Program-made: the position numbers and the translations under genes
From: a virus
Strand: one strand, 5' to 3'
DNA length: 64,000 nt
IMG/VR virus record: IMGVR_UViG_3300038309_000252
Location: 62,001-126,000 of that record
The notes under the pieces: generated by a model
What the model was told of the DNA's origin: nothing
The model's database searches: none
The model's input: the letters and a program-made list of their open reading frames with translations, nothing else
Part shown: one piece after another, positions 1 through 8,549 of the stretch
How the letters are laid out: each line of letters begins with the position of its first letter
Position numbering within the stretch: the first letter of the stretch is position 1

Positions 1-171
1 GAAATTGATGATATTTTACGTGGGGATGATGATTTGATTAAAATAACTTCTCGTATTGAATATATGGATCATATGATTTATTTATTAGAGTCTATTCTAG
101 GGCAAATTAAGCAGCGTGATTTTCAAGTATCTAATCATATAAAGTGGAAGCAATTCCTTGCTGGAAATTGA
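1..171 (+). CDS. uvsY: UvsY recombination mediator, C-terminal fragment
   Basis: The window opens inside a gene; 56 codons remain before TGA. The fragment resembles the last 40 residues of T4 UvsY: a helical stretch ending in QIKQRDFQVSNHIKW and a terminal LAGN, against T4's AIKSRGFAIKHIQD and EAGK. UvsY loads the UvsX recombinase on gp32-coated single strands. As in T4, uvsW follows directly, 8 bases after the stop, which supports the call. The start lies outside the window. Confidence 0.75.
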   Translation, partial: EIDDILRGDDDLIKITSRIEYMDHMIYLLESILGQIKQRDFQVSNHIKWKQFLAGN

Positions 172-179
172 GGTCGATT

Positions 180-1580
180 ATGGAAATTATATCTGTTGAA
201 AAAATTAATGAAGTTTTTATGCATGTTACATCATCAGAAGATATAGAACAACAGATAAAAGATACATTTACCTATGAATATCCTGGAGCAAGATATACTC
301 CACAATTCAAAAAAAGGATTTGGGATGGAAAAGTTTGTCTATATCATACACAAAGAAAGGTATTATATCTTGGTCTTTTAGGTGAATTACAGCAATTCGC
401 TAATAAGTTTCAATATCAAATTGAATATAAAAATGAAGTAATATCTAAACCAAATAACTGTTCATTTGAAGAAATTAATCAATACGTAAATAGTCTTAAA
501 ATTGCCTCTAAAGACAATTTATTAGATGTAAGAGATTATCAGTTAGAAGCTATCCATAAAGGTTTATTTCATAAAAGAATTGTTCTTTTAAGTCCAACTG
601 GTTCTGGAAAATCATTGATCATATATGCAATGATGAGATGGTTAACAGAACAAGGGTTAAAAGTAATTATTGTAGTTCCAACAACAACACTTGTTGAGCA
701 ACTTTATAGCGATTTTCAAGATTATTCCTCTATAAACAAATGGAGTGTAGAAGATCATTGTCAAAAGTTATATTATGGATTTCCTAAGAAGTTTGATAGA
801 AATATATTGATTTCTACCTGGCAATCCATCTATAAACAACCTAAAGAATGGTTTCAGCAATTTAATGCTATTATTGGTGATGAAGCACACCAATTCAAAG
901 CAAAAAGTTTAACAACAATCATGGAAAGATTGATTAATGTTGAATATAAAATTGGAACAACAGGGTCTGTAGACAACAAAAAACTAAATCATCTAATTTT
1001 GCAAGGTATATTTGGAGCAATTCATAAAGTTGTTTCTACAAAGCAATTACAAGATAAAGGACAATTAGCTAATCTTGAAATAACAAGACTTGTATTAGAA
1101 CATTCTGATGACATGCAACCTATGGATATAAATCAAGAAATCGATTTCTTGATTAAAAACCAAAGAAGAAATAAGTTTATTGTTAATCTAGCTGATCAAT
1201 GCAAAGGAAATACTCTTATTTTATTCCAATATGTTGAAAAGCATGGAAATGTATTATATGAGTTATTAAAATCTAAGATAACTAATAGACCAATATATTA
1301 TATTCATGGTCAAACAGAAGTTTCTACAAGAGAAAAAATCAGAAAGATATTATCCTCTGATAAAATTGTTTTAACCTTTGGTGATCATGAAATAACAATA
1401 CAATATGATGAAGATGTTAGAATGATTGATCAATCTATTAAGAAAGGTGAAACGATTACTACAGAAGATAATATCTGTCCACAATGGGTTTATCTTAAAA
1501 TGCAACAACAAAATAATATGAATCTCATGAGTAACATGAACATTAGAACTACTTTAGAGGAATTTTGTAATGAAACCTGA
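180..1580 (+). CDS. uvsW: UvsW helicase, N-terminal cistron
   Basis: Superfamily 2 helicase that in T4 unwinds R-loops and branched recombination intermediates and ends origin-dependent replication. An N-terminal UvsW-type domain (about residues 1-90) is followed by motif I (SPTGSGKS), motif II in the form GDEAHQ, and a motif IV region (NTLILFQYVEKHG). A GTG at 144 would extend the frame, but ATG 180 has a GAGG site just upstream and starts where UvsW homologues start. After residue about 393 the sequence stops resembling UvsW: a 220-base insertion adds about 70 foreign residues and a stop. Motifs V and VI are in the next, overlapping cistron. Confidence 0.85.
   Translation: MEIISVEKINEVFMHVTSSEDIEQQIKDTFTYEYPGARYTPQFKKRIWDGKVCLYHTQRKVLYLGLLGELQQFANKFQYQIEYKNEVISKPNNCSFEEINQYVNSLKIASKDNLLDVRDYQLEAIHKGLFHKRIVLLSPTGSGKSLIIYAMMRWLTEQGLKVIIVVPTTTLVEQLYSDFQDYSSINKWSVEDHCQKLYYGFPKKFDRNILISTWQSIYKQPKEWFQQFNAIIGDEAHQFKAKSLTTIMERLINVEYKIGTTGSVDNKKLNHLILQGIFGAIHKVVSTKQLQDKGQLANLEITRLVLEHSDDMQPMDINQEIDFLIKNQRRNKFIVNLADQCKGNTLILFQYVEKHGNVLYELLKSKITNRPIYYIHGQTEVSTREKIRKILSSDKIVLTFGDHEITIQYDEDVRMIDQSIKKGETITTEDNICPQWVYLKMQQQNNMNLMSNMNIRTTLEEFCNET
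1359..1578. other. 220-base insertion splitting uvsW, flanked by a 10-base direct repeat
   Basis: CTGATAAAAT at 1357-1366 recurs as CTGATAAGAT at 1577-1586. Removing the 220 bases between them joins the helicase reading frame exactly, giving KILSS-DKITKKSIN-AIIIASYG as in other UvsW proteins. 220 is not a multiple of three, so the insertion shifts the frame. It stays open in the upstream frame for about 70 codons and supplies the stop at 1578-1580 plus a GAGG site and ATG (1570) for the downstream part. The boundaries do not fit the group I intron rule (last intron base G), and no Cys/Ser-Asn/His intein borders are visible. Confidence 0.7.
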
Positions 1581-1890
1581 TAAGATAACTAAAAAATCTA
1601 TCAATGCAATAATTATTGCTTCTTATGGAACAACTAGTACAGGTATTAATATTCCAACTCTAGAAAATATTATTTTTGCATCACCAACTAGTTCTATTAT
1701 TAGAGTGTTGCAATCTATTGGTAGAGGTCTTAGAGTTACAAAAACAAAAACAAAATGTAAGTTATTTGATATAGTAGACCACATAAATTGTCTAGGAAAA
1801 GATAATATAACATATAGACAAGGAATTGCACGTCTAAAAATCTATAACGACGAAGAATTTCAAATAAAAACTATAAAGGTTAAAATATGA
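1570..1890 (+). CDS. uvsW: UvsW helicase, C-terminal cistron
   Basis: Carries the second half of the second RecA-like domain: motif V (ASYGTTSTGIN) and motif VI (QSIGRGLR), then the typical UvsW tail. It cannot be a helicase alone. ATG 1570 lies 11 bases before the end of the upstream stop, with GAGG ahead of it, so the two cistrons are probably translationally coupled and the products may assemble into one enzyme. The first five residues come from the insertion. Alternatives are an inactive gene or ribosomal bypass of the insertion. Confidence 0.75.
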   Translation: MKPDKITKKSINAIIIASYGTTSTGINIPTLENIIFASPTSSIIRVLQSIGRGLRVTKTKTKCKLFDIVDHINCLGKDNITYRQGIARLKIYNDEEFQIKTIKVKI

Positions 1891-2267
1891 TATTACCACC
1901 AGTAGTGGTCTTAACTACAATTGCTAATGAGTACATTGTTGGATTTTATCATGGTGAGCATGTGGAAAATGAAATTAATTTAACATTAATTGAATTACCA
2001 CATTATATTCAATTTAATAATGAACAACAAGATAATTATTCATTAATACCTTATGAGACAGATTTACAGAAATATTATAATGTTAAGTCAGCTGATATTA
2101 GTTTCATTTTAATTGCTTCATCAAAGATTTCTAGTAATTATAAAAACTTTTTAAAGATATCTTTTCCTGATCTACTAGATGAAGTTATTAATGAACAATA
2201 TGATTTAAATATTGTTTCTAATAATAGCAATAGGGTAATTCTTAATGGTAATGAAACAAAACATTAA
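1887..2267 (+). CDS. hypothetical protein after uvsW
   Basis: 126 residues, overlapping the uvsW C-terminal cistron by ATGA, so co-transcribed and probably coupled. The N-terminal half looks like a short beta-rich domain (PPVVVLTTIANEYIVGFYHG) and the C-terminal half is helical. I do not recognise a family. It is the last + strand gene before the left inverted repeat, whose transcript runs against it. Confidence 0.6.
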   Translation: MILPPVVVLTTIANEYIVGFYHGEHVENEINLTLIELPHYIQFNNEQQDNYSLIPYETDLQKYYNVKSADISFILIASSKISSNYKNFLKISFPDLLDEVINEQYDLNIVSNNSNRVILNGNETKH

Positions 2268-2307
2268 TTTAAAAATATGATGATTTGATGATGATTTGAA
2301 ATGAGGA

Positions 2308-2730
2308 CATGTTTTTCTGTTACTTAAAATTTAATTTTGAAGATGGATTTCTGCCTCAAACCAACAAAGGATGATTGATTCAATCTTATCTTGTTCAATG
2401 TTTCTTGTTTAATTGAACCAGGTTGATCCAGGTTAATTTGTTGTTCTAGATCATTTGTTGTTTAATGTTTCTTGTTTAATTGTTCTAGATCATTTGTTGT
2501 TCAAGGTTTCTTGTTTAATTGAACCAGGTTGATCCAGGGTTAATTTGTTGTTCAAGGTTTCTTGTTTTATTGATCTAGTTGTTCTAGATCATTTGTTGTT
2601 TTATGTTACCTTTTATGGTATAATGTTTTTTGTTTTATTGATCTAGGTTAATTTAATGTTCTAGATCGTTAAAGTTTTTTTGTTCCTTAAAGAACACATT
2701 TATTATACCATATTTTTGGACAAAAGTCAA
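2308..2730 (-). repeat. left copy of long inverted repeat (IR-L), probable promoter-driven noncoding RNA
   Basis: The reverse complement matches 41420-41895 closely. The first 125 bases from the promoter are nearly identical in the two copies, as is the distal end (AATCAATCATCCTTTG... to about 2308). In between both contain different numbers of the same AT-rich modules (AACAAGAAAC, CCTGGATCAACCTGG, GATCTAGAAC). The transcript would start with a perfect hairpin built from TGTTCTTTAAGGAACA. No reading frame longer than about a dozen codons was seen on the transcribed strand. It fills the gap between the uvsW operon and gp55. Confidence 0.8.
2702..2730 (-). promoter_or_regulatory. sigma-70 promoter of IR-L transcript
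   Basis: On the minus strand: TTGACT, 17 bases, TATAAT. It points away from gp55 into the repeat. The same promoter occurs at 41420-41448. Confidence 0.85.
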
Positions 2731-2763
2731 CTGTATACAGGATTTTTCACAACCCTTCTATAG

Positions 2764-2792
2764 TTGACATCAATGCTGTTAAATGGTAAAAT
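2764..2792 (+). promoter_or_regulatory. sigma-70 promoter for the gp55 operon
   Basis: TTGACA, 17 bases, TAAAAT, 25 bases before the gp55 start. It is back to back with the IR-L promoter. Confidence 0.8.
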
Positions 2793-2817
2793 ATTTTCTT
2801 TCAAAAGGAGTGAAAAT

Positions 2818-3384
2818 ATGGCAGATTATGTTAACAATCTTCAATTCTTAGAAGCAATAAAAGAATATCGTAATCTTAGAAAGCATGCTGAAGAAAATAA
2901 TCTTAAAATGCCTCAAATCCCAAACTATATTGGTGAATGCATTTTACAAATTGCTACTCATTTATCCTATAAATATAATTTTTTGAATTATACCTATAAA
3001 GATGAAATGATTAGTGATGGTATTGAAAATTGTATTACCTACCTAAACAATTTTGATCCTGATAAATCAAGCAATCCATTTGCCTATTTTACCCAAGTAA
3101 TTTACTATGCTTTTATTAGAAGGATTCAAAGAGAAAAGAAGCAATCTATTATCAAAGGTGCTTTGATAAGCAATATTTGTTTATCAGATGAATTTGAAAT
3201 ATTTGAATCTCAAATAGATGATGAAATGCAAATTAATCAATCACTTATTGGTAACGTGCAAAATAATAATCCATATATCAAGAACTTATCAAAAAGTAAT
3301 ACAACAAAAAGACGTAAACTTAAAGAAAAGTTTATCGATAAAGAAGAATTTAATACATCCAATATACTTGAGGAACTGATGTGA
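2818..3384 (+). CDS. 55: late-transcription sigma factor gp55
   Basis: Resembles T4 gp55, the small sigma-like protein that directs host RNA polymerase to late promoters together with gp33 and the gp45 clamp. The diagnostic core is about residues 60-105 (DEMISDGIENCITYL, FDPDKSSNPFAYFTQ, AFIRRIQREKKQ), a sigma region 2-like helix set. The start at 2818 is chosen because AAAGGAG lies just upstream; the frame is open back to 2764, but that overlaps the -35 and -10 boxes. The last bases overlap gp47. Confidence 0.92.
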   Translation: MADYVNNLQFLEAIKEYRNLRKHAEENNLKMPQIPNYIGECILQIATHLSYKYNFLNYTYKDEMISDGIENCITYLNNFDPDKSSNPFAYFTQVIYYAFIRRIQREKKQSIIKGALISNICLSDEFEIFESQIDDEMQINQSLIGNVQNNNPYIKNLSKSNTTKRRKLKEKFIDKEEFNTSNILEELM

Positions 3385-4430
3385 AAATAGCTTTACTTGG
3401 CGATACACATTGGGGAGTAAGAAATGATATGCCTGTGTTTTACAGGCATATGGAAAAATTTTATAATTGGTTTTTTGATCAATTGAAAGAAAATAAAATT
3501 GATCAATTAATCCAACTTGGTGATTTGTTTGATAGGAGGAAATATATCAATCTGAAAACATTACACCAAGCAGAAAAAATCATGTTTCAACCATTAAAAG
3601 CTATGGAGATTCCAACCCATATTATTGTTGGAAATCATGATTCATATTATAAAGATTGCCTTGATGTTAATTCTTTAACATTAATTATTAATCAATATCA
3701 AAATATTACAATTTATAGTAAACCAACAACAGTTTCAATTGATGGTATTTCATGTGATTTCTTTCCATGGATTTGTTCAGATAATGAGAAATCTAGCTTA
3801 CAGTTAATTGAAAATACCAAGTCAAAGTATGCTTTTGGTCATTTTGAATTAGCTGGTTATTTTCAAATTCCTGGTGTTATTTCTGAACATGGAATGAAAA
3901 CACAAGTTTTGAAGAATTATAAGCAGGTTATTAGTGGTCATTATCATACAAGATCACAAAAAGATAATGTTTTATATACTGGTACTCCATATGAAATGAC
4001 ATGGAATGATTATAATGATCCAAAAGGATATCATATCTTAGATACATCTACAGGAAATATTAAGTTTGTCAAATCACCTTTTGTTTCATTTGTCAAAATA
4101 GAATATGATGATTTTAATGCAAAAATGTCTAAAGAAAAATATCAAGTAGATGATTGTTTTGTAAAAGTTATTGTCAAGAATAGAACCAACAATATTATGT
4201 TTGACCAATTTATAAACGACTTGCAAAATCAAGCATTTGATGTTAAAATCATTGAAGATTTTACAGAATATTTGGATGGAGATATTAGTCAAATTGACAA
4301 AATCAACGTTGAAAATACTCTTGATGTTGTGTCAAAATATATCGATTCACTTGAAACCGATATGAATAAAGATAAGATCAAATCATTTGTCAAATCTCTT
4401 TACATTGAGGCATCAAATCTAGAAACATGA
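3381..4430 (+). CDS. 47: recombination nuclease subunit gp47 (Mre11/SbcD-like)
   Basis: Calcineurin-type phosphoesterase that forms the end-processing nuclease with gp46, needed for recombination-dependent replication and host DNA breakdown. Metal-binding motifs in order: GDTHWG near the N terminus, GDLFDRR around residue 47, GNHDSYY around 83 and GHYHTR around 187. Length (349) matches T4 gp47. It overlaps gp55 by four bases and gp46 by four bases, as in a coupled operon. Confidence 0.95.
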   Translation: MKIALLGDTHWGVRNDMPVFYRHMEKFYNWFFDQLKENKIDQLIQLGDLFDRRKYINLKTLHQAEKIMFQPLKAMEIPTHIIVGNHDSYYKDCLDVNSLTLIINQYQNITIYSKPTTVSIDGISCDFFPWICSDNEKSSLQLIENTKSKYAFGHFELAGYFQIPGVISEHGMKTQVLKNYKQVISGHYHTRSQKDNVLYTGTPYEMTWNDYNDPKGYHILDTSTGNIKFVKSPFVSFVKIEYDDFNAKMSKEKYQVDDCFVKVIVKNRTNNIMFDQFINDLQNQAFDVKIIEDFTEYLDGDISQIDKINVENTLDVVSKYIDSLETDMNKDKIKSFVKSLYIEASNLET

Positions 4431-6136
4431 TTATATTCAAGACTATTAGATACAAAAACTTCTTGAGTACAGGTAATCAATTCAATGAGATTGCTTTGAA
4501 TAAAGCAAATGCTACGTTGATTACAGGAAAGAATGGTGAAGGTAAGTCCAGCATTCTTTGTGCATTAACCTTTGGTTTATTTGGAAAACCATTCAGAAAT
4601 ATTTCCAAACCACAACTAATCAATTCTATCAATCAAAAGAATTGTTTGGTTGAAATTGAGTTTGAAACTGGTGAGTCACAATATCTTGTTAAAAGAGGAA
4701 TGAAACCTAATATTTTTGAAATCTATAAAGACTCCATCTTGTTGAATCAAGAAGCTGCATCACGTGATTATCAAAAAGTTTTAGAAAATATCTTAAAATT
4801 AACATATAAGACATTCACACAAGTTGTTATTCTTGGTTCTGCAACATTTGTTCCATTCATGCAATTGCCATTAGCTCAAAGAAGAGAAGTTATTGAAGAA
4901 ATCTTAGATATAAAAATCTTTTCTATTATGAATAATCTTTTAAAGGAAAAGAGTTTGATTATTAAAGAACAAATGTTTAATGTGGAACGAGATATAGAAG
5001 TACAGAATATCCATATTCAAAATATTAAGAAAGTAATTAGTGTGCTTGAATCAAACAAGCAAGATGTTATTAAAACTATTCAAGACCAGATATTATCTAA
5101 TAATAATCAAATAAATGAGCATCAAATTATGATATCAAAAACAGAAAATGATATCATAAAATTAAAAGAAAAGTCAGATAGTTCTGAAATAGAAAAAGCA
5201 TTATCTAATTTACAACGTATGGAAATTAAGGTTAAAACAATATTACATAATGTATTGTCATCTCAGAAGTTTTTTGAGAATAATTTGAAGTGTCAAACAT
5301 GTGAGCAAGATATTCCAGAAAGTCATAAAAATGTTGTTTTAAATCAAATCAATTCAAAAATTAATGAATATCAATCTAAGTTAGAGTCTTTTGATGCTAT
5401 AGCTAAAAAATTAAATGATAAAATGACTAATTTGCATGCATTAAACAATAACATTCAATCATTGTTGCAAGAGCAATTATCTGCATCAAATAATATAAAT
5501 GTATTGCAATCACATAATCAACAATTGTTAAACAAACTTAATGCTGCACAATCAAATAATGATAATATAGACGAAGAACATGTCAAATTAAATGATGCTT
5601 TAGAATTAGCAAATAGTTTGAAGAATAAGAAGTTTGACCTGATAGAATCTAAAATGATGCAAGATATAGCTGGATTACTTTTGAAAGATACGGGAATAAA
5701 AACAGCTATCATTAATGAATATTTACCAGTCATAAATCTGTTAGTTAATAAATATCTATCAGCAATGGATTTTTTTGTTAATTATAATCTAGATTCCTCA
5801 TTCCAAGAATCAATTAAATCAAGAGGCAGAGATACATTTACCTATGATTCTTTTTCAGAAGGTGAAAAAAGAAGATTAGATCTGGCAATTTTGTTTACTT
5901 GGAGGCAAATTGCTAAGATGAAAAATAGTATTAATACCAACATTCTATTTCTTGATGAAGTACTTGATGGATCATTAGATGCATCTGGAATTGATTACTT
6001 TCTATCAATAATGAATCAATTTGGAGAAAATACCAATGTGTTTGTAATAAGTCATCGTGAAGTTGCAGACAAATTTGACAATATTATCAGAGTTCAAAAG
6101 AAAAATCAATTCAGTATAATTAGTTCAGAAACGTAG
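4427..6136 (+). CDS. 46: recombination nuclease subunit gp46 (Rad50/SbcC-like)
   Basis: SMC-type ATPase partner of gp47. Walker A GKNGEGKSS lies at about residue 34, a long coiled coil with a CxxC zinc hook (CQTCEQ, about residue 288) fills the middle, and the C terminus carries the FSEGEKRRLD signature and Walker B LFLDEVLDG. Length 569 is as in T4. Transcribed with gp55 and gp47. Confidence 0.95.
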   Translation: MIIFKTIRYKNFLSTGNQFNEIALNKANATLITGKNGEGKSSILCALTFGLFGKPFRNISKPQLINSINQKNCLVEIEFETGESQYLVKRGMKPNIFEIYKDSILLNQEAASRDYQKVLENILKLTYKTFTQVVILGSATFVPFMQLPLAQRREVIEEILDIKIFSIMNNLLKEKSLIIKEQMFNVERDIEVQNIHIQNIKKVISVLESNKQDVIKTIQDQILSNNNQINEHQIMISKTENDIIKLKEKSDSSEIEKALSNLQRMEIKVKTILHNVLSSQKFFENNLKCQTCEQDIPESHKNVVLNQINSKINEYQSKLESFDAIAKKLNDKMTNLHALNNNIQSLLQEQLSASNNINVLQSHNQQLLNKLNAAQSNNDNIDEEHVKLNDALELANSLKNKKFDLIESKMMQDIAGLLLKDTGIKTAIINEYLPVINLLVNKYLSAMDFFVNYNLDSSFQESIKSRGRDTFTYDSFSEGEKRRLDLAILFTWRQIAKMKNSINTNILFLDEVLDGSLDASGIDYFLSIMNQFGENTNVFVISHREVADKFDNIIRVQKKNQFSIISSET

Positions 6137-6160
6137 CTATTTAAAGATGAGGATAAGTTA

Positions 6161-6565
6161 ATGACTATACTAATTAAAAATAAAAGGATATATACTACAT
6201 TTTCAAGAGAAGGTATACATTGTTTTCCAGAAGCATTAACTGATCCTCAATATAAAACTAATGATGATATGGATGTCAGTTTTCTAGGTTATCCACATAG
6301 ACATATATTTCATTTTTATGTAGAAATTGATGTACAGCATGATAATAGAGATATTGAACTAATACAATTCAAAAGATGGTTAGAATCTATATATAACAAT
6401 TCAACCTTATTTTTAGATAATAAAAGTTGTGAAATGATTGCTGATGATTTGGCGCTTATTATTCATGATAAGTTTCCTACTAAGTCATTTATGATAAAGA
6501 TTAGTGAAGATCTAGAACATGGTATTTGTAAAGAGTATCAAGTAGAAAATAGTTTCATAAAATGA
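6161..6565 (+). CDS. T-fold (QueD-like) protein, possibly in 7-deazaguanine pathway
   Basis: 134 residues with FLGYPHRHIFHFYVEI, a helix (IQFKRWLESIY), SCEMIADDLALII and a final strand MIKISEDLEHG. The strand-strand-helix-helix order, the HRH cluster and the late Glu look like the T-fold of 6-pyruvoyl- or 6-carboxy-tetrahydropterin synthases, but the catalytic Cys and HGH motif of real QueD (present at 56025) are absent. It is fused in an operon with the DpdA-like gene that starts four bases before its end. I infer a role in making or trimming the deazaguanine base, perhaps of the DpdL type; this is not established by sequence alone. Confidence 0.5.
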   Translation: MTILIKNKRIYTTFSREGIHCFPEALTDPQYKTNDDMDVSFLGYPHRHIFHFYVEIDVQHDNRDIELIQFKRWLESIYNNSTLFLDNKSCEMIADDLALIIHDKFPTKSFMIKISEDLEHGICKEYQVENSFIK

Positions 6566-7446
6566 ACTTAGTTAAGACTCCATTACACCTTAATGATATA
6601 TTTTTTTGTCATACTGGTCCAACCTCATTATTACATTATACAAATAATCAACCAGTTCATATGATTTTAGCTCATATGATTGATGAAGATATCAATTATA
6701 GACAATTTTATTATGATTTAAAGAAATCTAACGAAAATGTTTTTTATCATCTTGATAATTCTACCTATGAGATGTATATTCGTGGATTACCACCAATAAG
6801 TATAGATGATTTATTAAAAATTGCTTCATTGATTAATGCAGATTCTGTCATATTACCTGATTTTCCAGGAGAAGACTGGTTTAAAACAGTTGATATTGCC
6901 AAAAAATATATTAATAAAGTAAAAGAAAATGGATATTACACCTGTTTTTGTCCTCAATCAGTTTTAGGGGATATATCTGGTTTACTTCAAAGTTATGAAT
7001 GGGCAATTAATAATCCTTATATTGATTTTATAGGTGTTTCTATCTTAGCATGTCCAATAGCATATGGATATCAATATTTATTGTCCAAAGATATAGAAAA
7101 AATACATGTATATTTGTCAAGATGGGCAATATTTAGATTGCTGGATGAAAGAGGTTTTCTGAATGAAAGTACCATTAAGAAATTTCATTGCTTTGGTTTA
7201 TTTAATGGTCCAAGAGAAATTGAGATTTTAAGAGAATATCATAAATATATTTTTTCATGGGATAGTTTCATTCCTATTTGGAATGCAATTCATGGTATTA
7301 TTTTTGATGATTCACCTACAGGTTTAAGGTATGGAAAAGACATAGATCAGATTGATTACAATAAACGTATTAAAGAAACAAGTGATATTAGTTTTAATAT
7401 AATATCAAATATTAATTATATTTCTAAATTGTGTGAGAAATTATGA
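6562..7446 (+). CDS. dpdA: DpdA-like/TGT-like deazaguanine transglycosylase
   Basis: Resembles phage members of the tRNA-guanine transglycosylase superfamily thought to exchange guanine in DNA for a 7-deazaguanine. Visible marks are LDNSTYEMYIRGLPP (Asp near the substrate loop, about residue 59), ADSVILPDFPGEDW with the conserved Asp pair (about residue 100), PQSVLGDI and FIGVSILACP, all on alternating strands of a TIM barrel. At 294 residues it is shorter than bacterial DpdA. FolE, QueD and QueE at 55-57 kb would supply the base. The family call is moderate, the substrate is inferred. Confidence 0.6.
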   Translation: MNLVKTPLHLNDIFFCHTGPTSLLHYTNNQPVHMILAHMIDEDINYRQFYYDLKKSNENVFYHLDNSTYEMYIRGLPPISIDDLLKIASLINADSVILPDFPGEDWFKTVDIAKKYINKVKENGYYTCFCPQSVLGDISGLLQSYEWAINNPYIDFIGVSILACPIAYGYQYLLSKDIEKIHVYLSRWAIFRLLDERGFLNESTIKKFHCFGLFNGPREIEILREYHKYIFSWDSFIPIWNAIHGIIFDDSPTGLRYGKDIDQIDYNKRIKETSDISFNIISNINYISKLCEKL

Positions 7447-8012
7447 CAATGATCATTGCATTAGCTGGTCCAAAAGGTGTTGGCAAAAATCATTTTTTTA
7501 ATGAAGCTAAATCTATCTTTAACAGATTTGCATGGAAGCAAATTGCTTTTGCAGATCCAATAAAAAACAATATTATTGATATTTTTAATTTGACAAATGA
7601 AAATGATTATGATATATTCAAAAGATCTTCTATAAGTGTAAATAATAATAATATTGAAGGTAGGGATATTGTCCGTAAAATTGGTATGTTAATGAGAAGC
7701 TATGATGAAAATCAATTTGTAAATTATGTTAAGAATAAAATAGAAAGTGATTCCAATAATTCTGCTTGTCCTCCATGCTGGGTTATAACAGATTTAAGAT
7801 TTCACAATGAGTATGAATTAATTAAAAACCAATTACATGGGAAGATTATCAAAATTAAAAATAATAATATCCAATATGATTTTCATGTATCAGAGCTTGA
7901 GTTTGATGATAATTTGTGTGATTTTGTGTTTGATGTAACAAACCTATCAGAAAAAGAATATAAAAGAAAATTGTTAACCTTACTAACTAAACTATTGTGT
8001 TCATATTTTTAA
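7443..8012 (+). CDS. deoxynucleoside monophosphate kinase-like protein (gp1-like)
   Basis: P-loop at the N terminus, GPKGVGKN, then a FADPIK segment and ITDLRFHNE, as in phage dNMP kinases that phosphorylate dGMP, dTMP and hydroxymethyl-dCMP. The P-loop has Asn where Ser/Thr/Asp is usual. It overlaps the DpdA-like gene by four bases. A kinase for the nucleotide pool next to DNA-modification genes fits the operon. Confidence 0.7.
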   Translation: MTMIIALAGPKGVGKNHFFNEAKSIFNRFAWKQIAFADPIKNNIIDIFNLTNENDYDIFKRSSISVNNNNIEGRDIVRKIGMLMRSYDENQFVNYVKNKIESDSNNSACPPCWVITDLRFHNEYELIKNQLHGKIIKIKNNNIQYDFHVSELEFDDNLCDFVFDVTNLSEKEYKRKLLTLLTKLLCSYF

Positions 8013-8022
8013 TGGAGTGATT

Positions 8023-8517
8023 ATGAAGCATATTATGGGAAATAAGTCTACATCTAATCTTACAAATGTCCAAGAAGGTGATTCACAACCAAATGCAGTA
8101 GATTTAAGACTTGATAAAGTTTATTCAATTAGTAATGAAGTATTTGAAATTTCAAATACCCATAAAAAGCATAGAAAAACTACAGTAGTACAACCAGATG
8201 ATGAAGGATATTATAACTTAGAAGTTGGTCATTATGAAATAACTATGGAAAATATTGTAACAATTGGTGAGAATGAAGCAGGAATGGTAATTACAAGATC
8301 ATCATTGAATCGTAATGGATGTTTTTTAACATACGGATTATTTGATTCAGGGTATAGTGGTTTAATTGCTGGAATGCTCCATGTTAATTGTGGACCAATT
8401 AGAATTCAAAAAGGAACAAGAATTGGTCAATTTCTTTGTTTTGATTCCGAATCACTTCAATTGTACACAGGAGATTATGGTCTAGAAAAATCTTTTGACA
8501 AAGCAAGGTATTCATGA
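8023..8517 (+). CDS. dCTP deaminase/dUTPase family protein
   Basis: Trimeric dUTPase-like fold: QPNAVDLRLDKV (motif 1), ITRSSLNRNG (motif 2 with the Arg-Ser pair), DSGYSGLIAGMLHV (motif 3) and GTRIGQFLCF near the C terminus. It would hydrolyse or deaminate dUTP or dCTP to keep uracil out of the DNA. The start is ATG 8023, five bases after GGAG; an upstream GTG at 8017 lacks spacing. The promoter of gp45 is inside its last codons. Confidence 0.75.
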   Translation: MKHIMGNKSTSNLTNVQEGDSQPNAVDLRLDKVYSISNEVFEISNTHKKHRKTTVVQPDDEGYYNLEVGHYEITMENIVTIGENEAGMVITRSSLNRNGCFLTYGLFDSGYSGLIAGMLHVNCGPIRIQKGTRIGQFLCFDSESLQLYTGDYGLEKSFDKARYS

Positions 8518-8523
8518 TATAAT
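8495..8523 (+). promoter_or_regulatory. consensus sigma-70 promoter for gp45-44-62-regA
   Basis: TTGACA, exactly 17 bases, TATAAT. The -35 lies inside the end of the preceding gene. Confidence 0.9.
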
Positions 8524-8549
8524 AGTGTTTTTAATGTGGAGTTATGATT

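Noticed and set aside
1359-1578. Group I or group II intron in uvsW
   Set aside because: With any cut inside the direct repeat, the last inserted base is not G after a T-ending exon, and no group II boundary (GTGYG...AY) is present.
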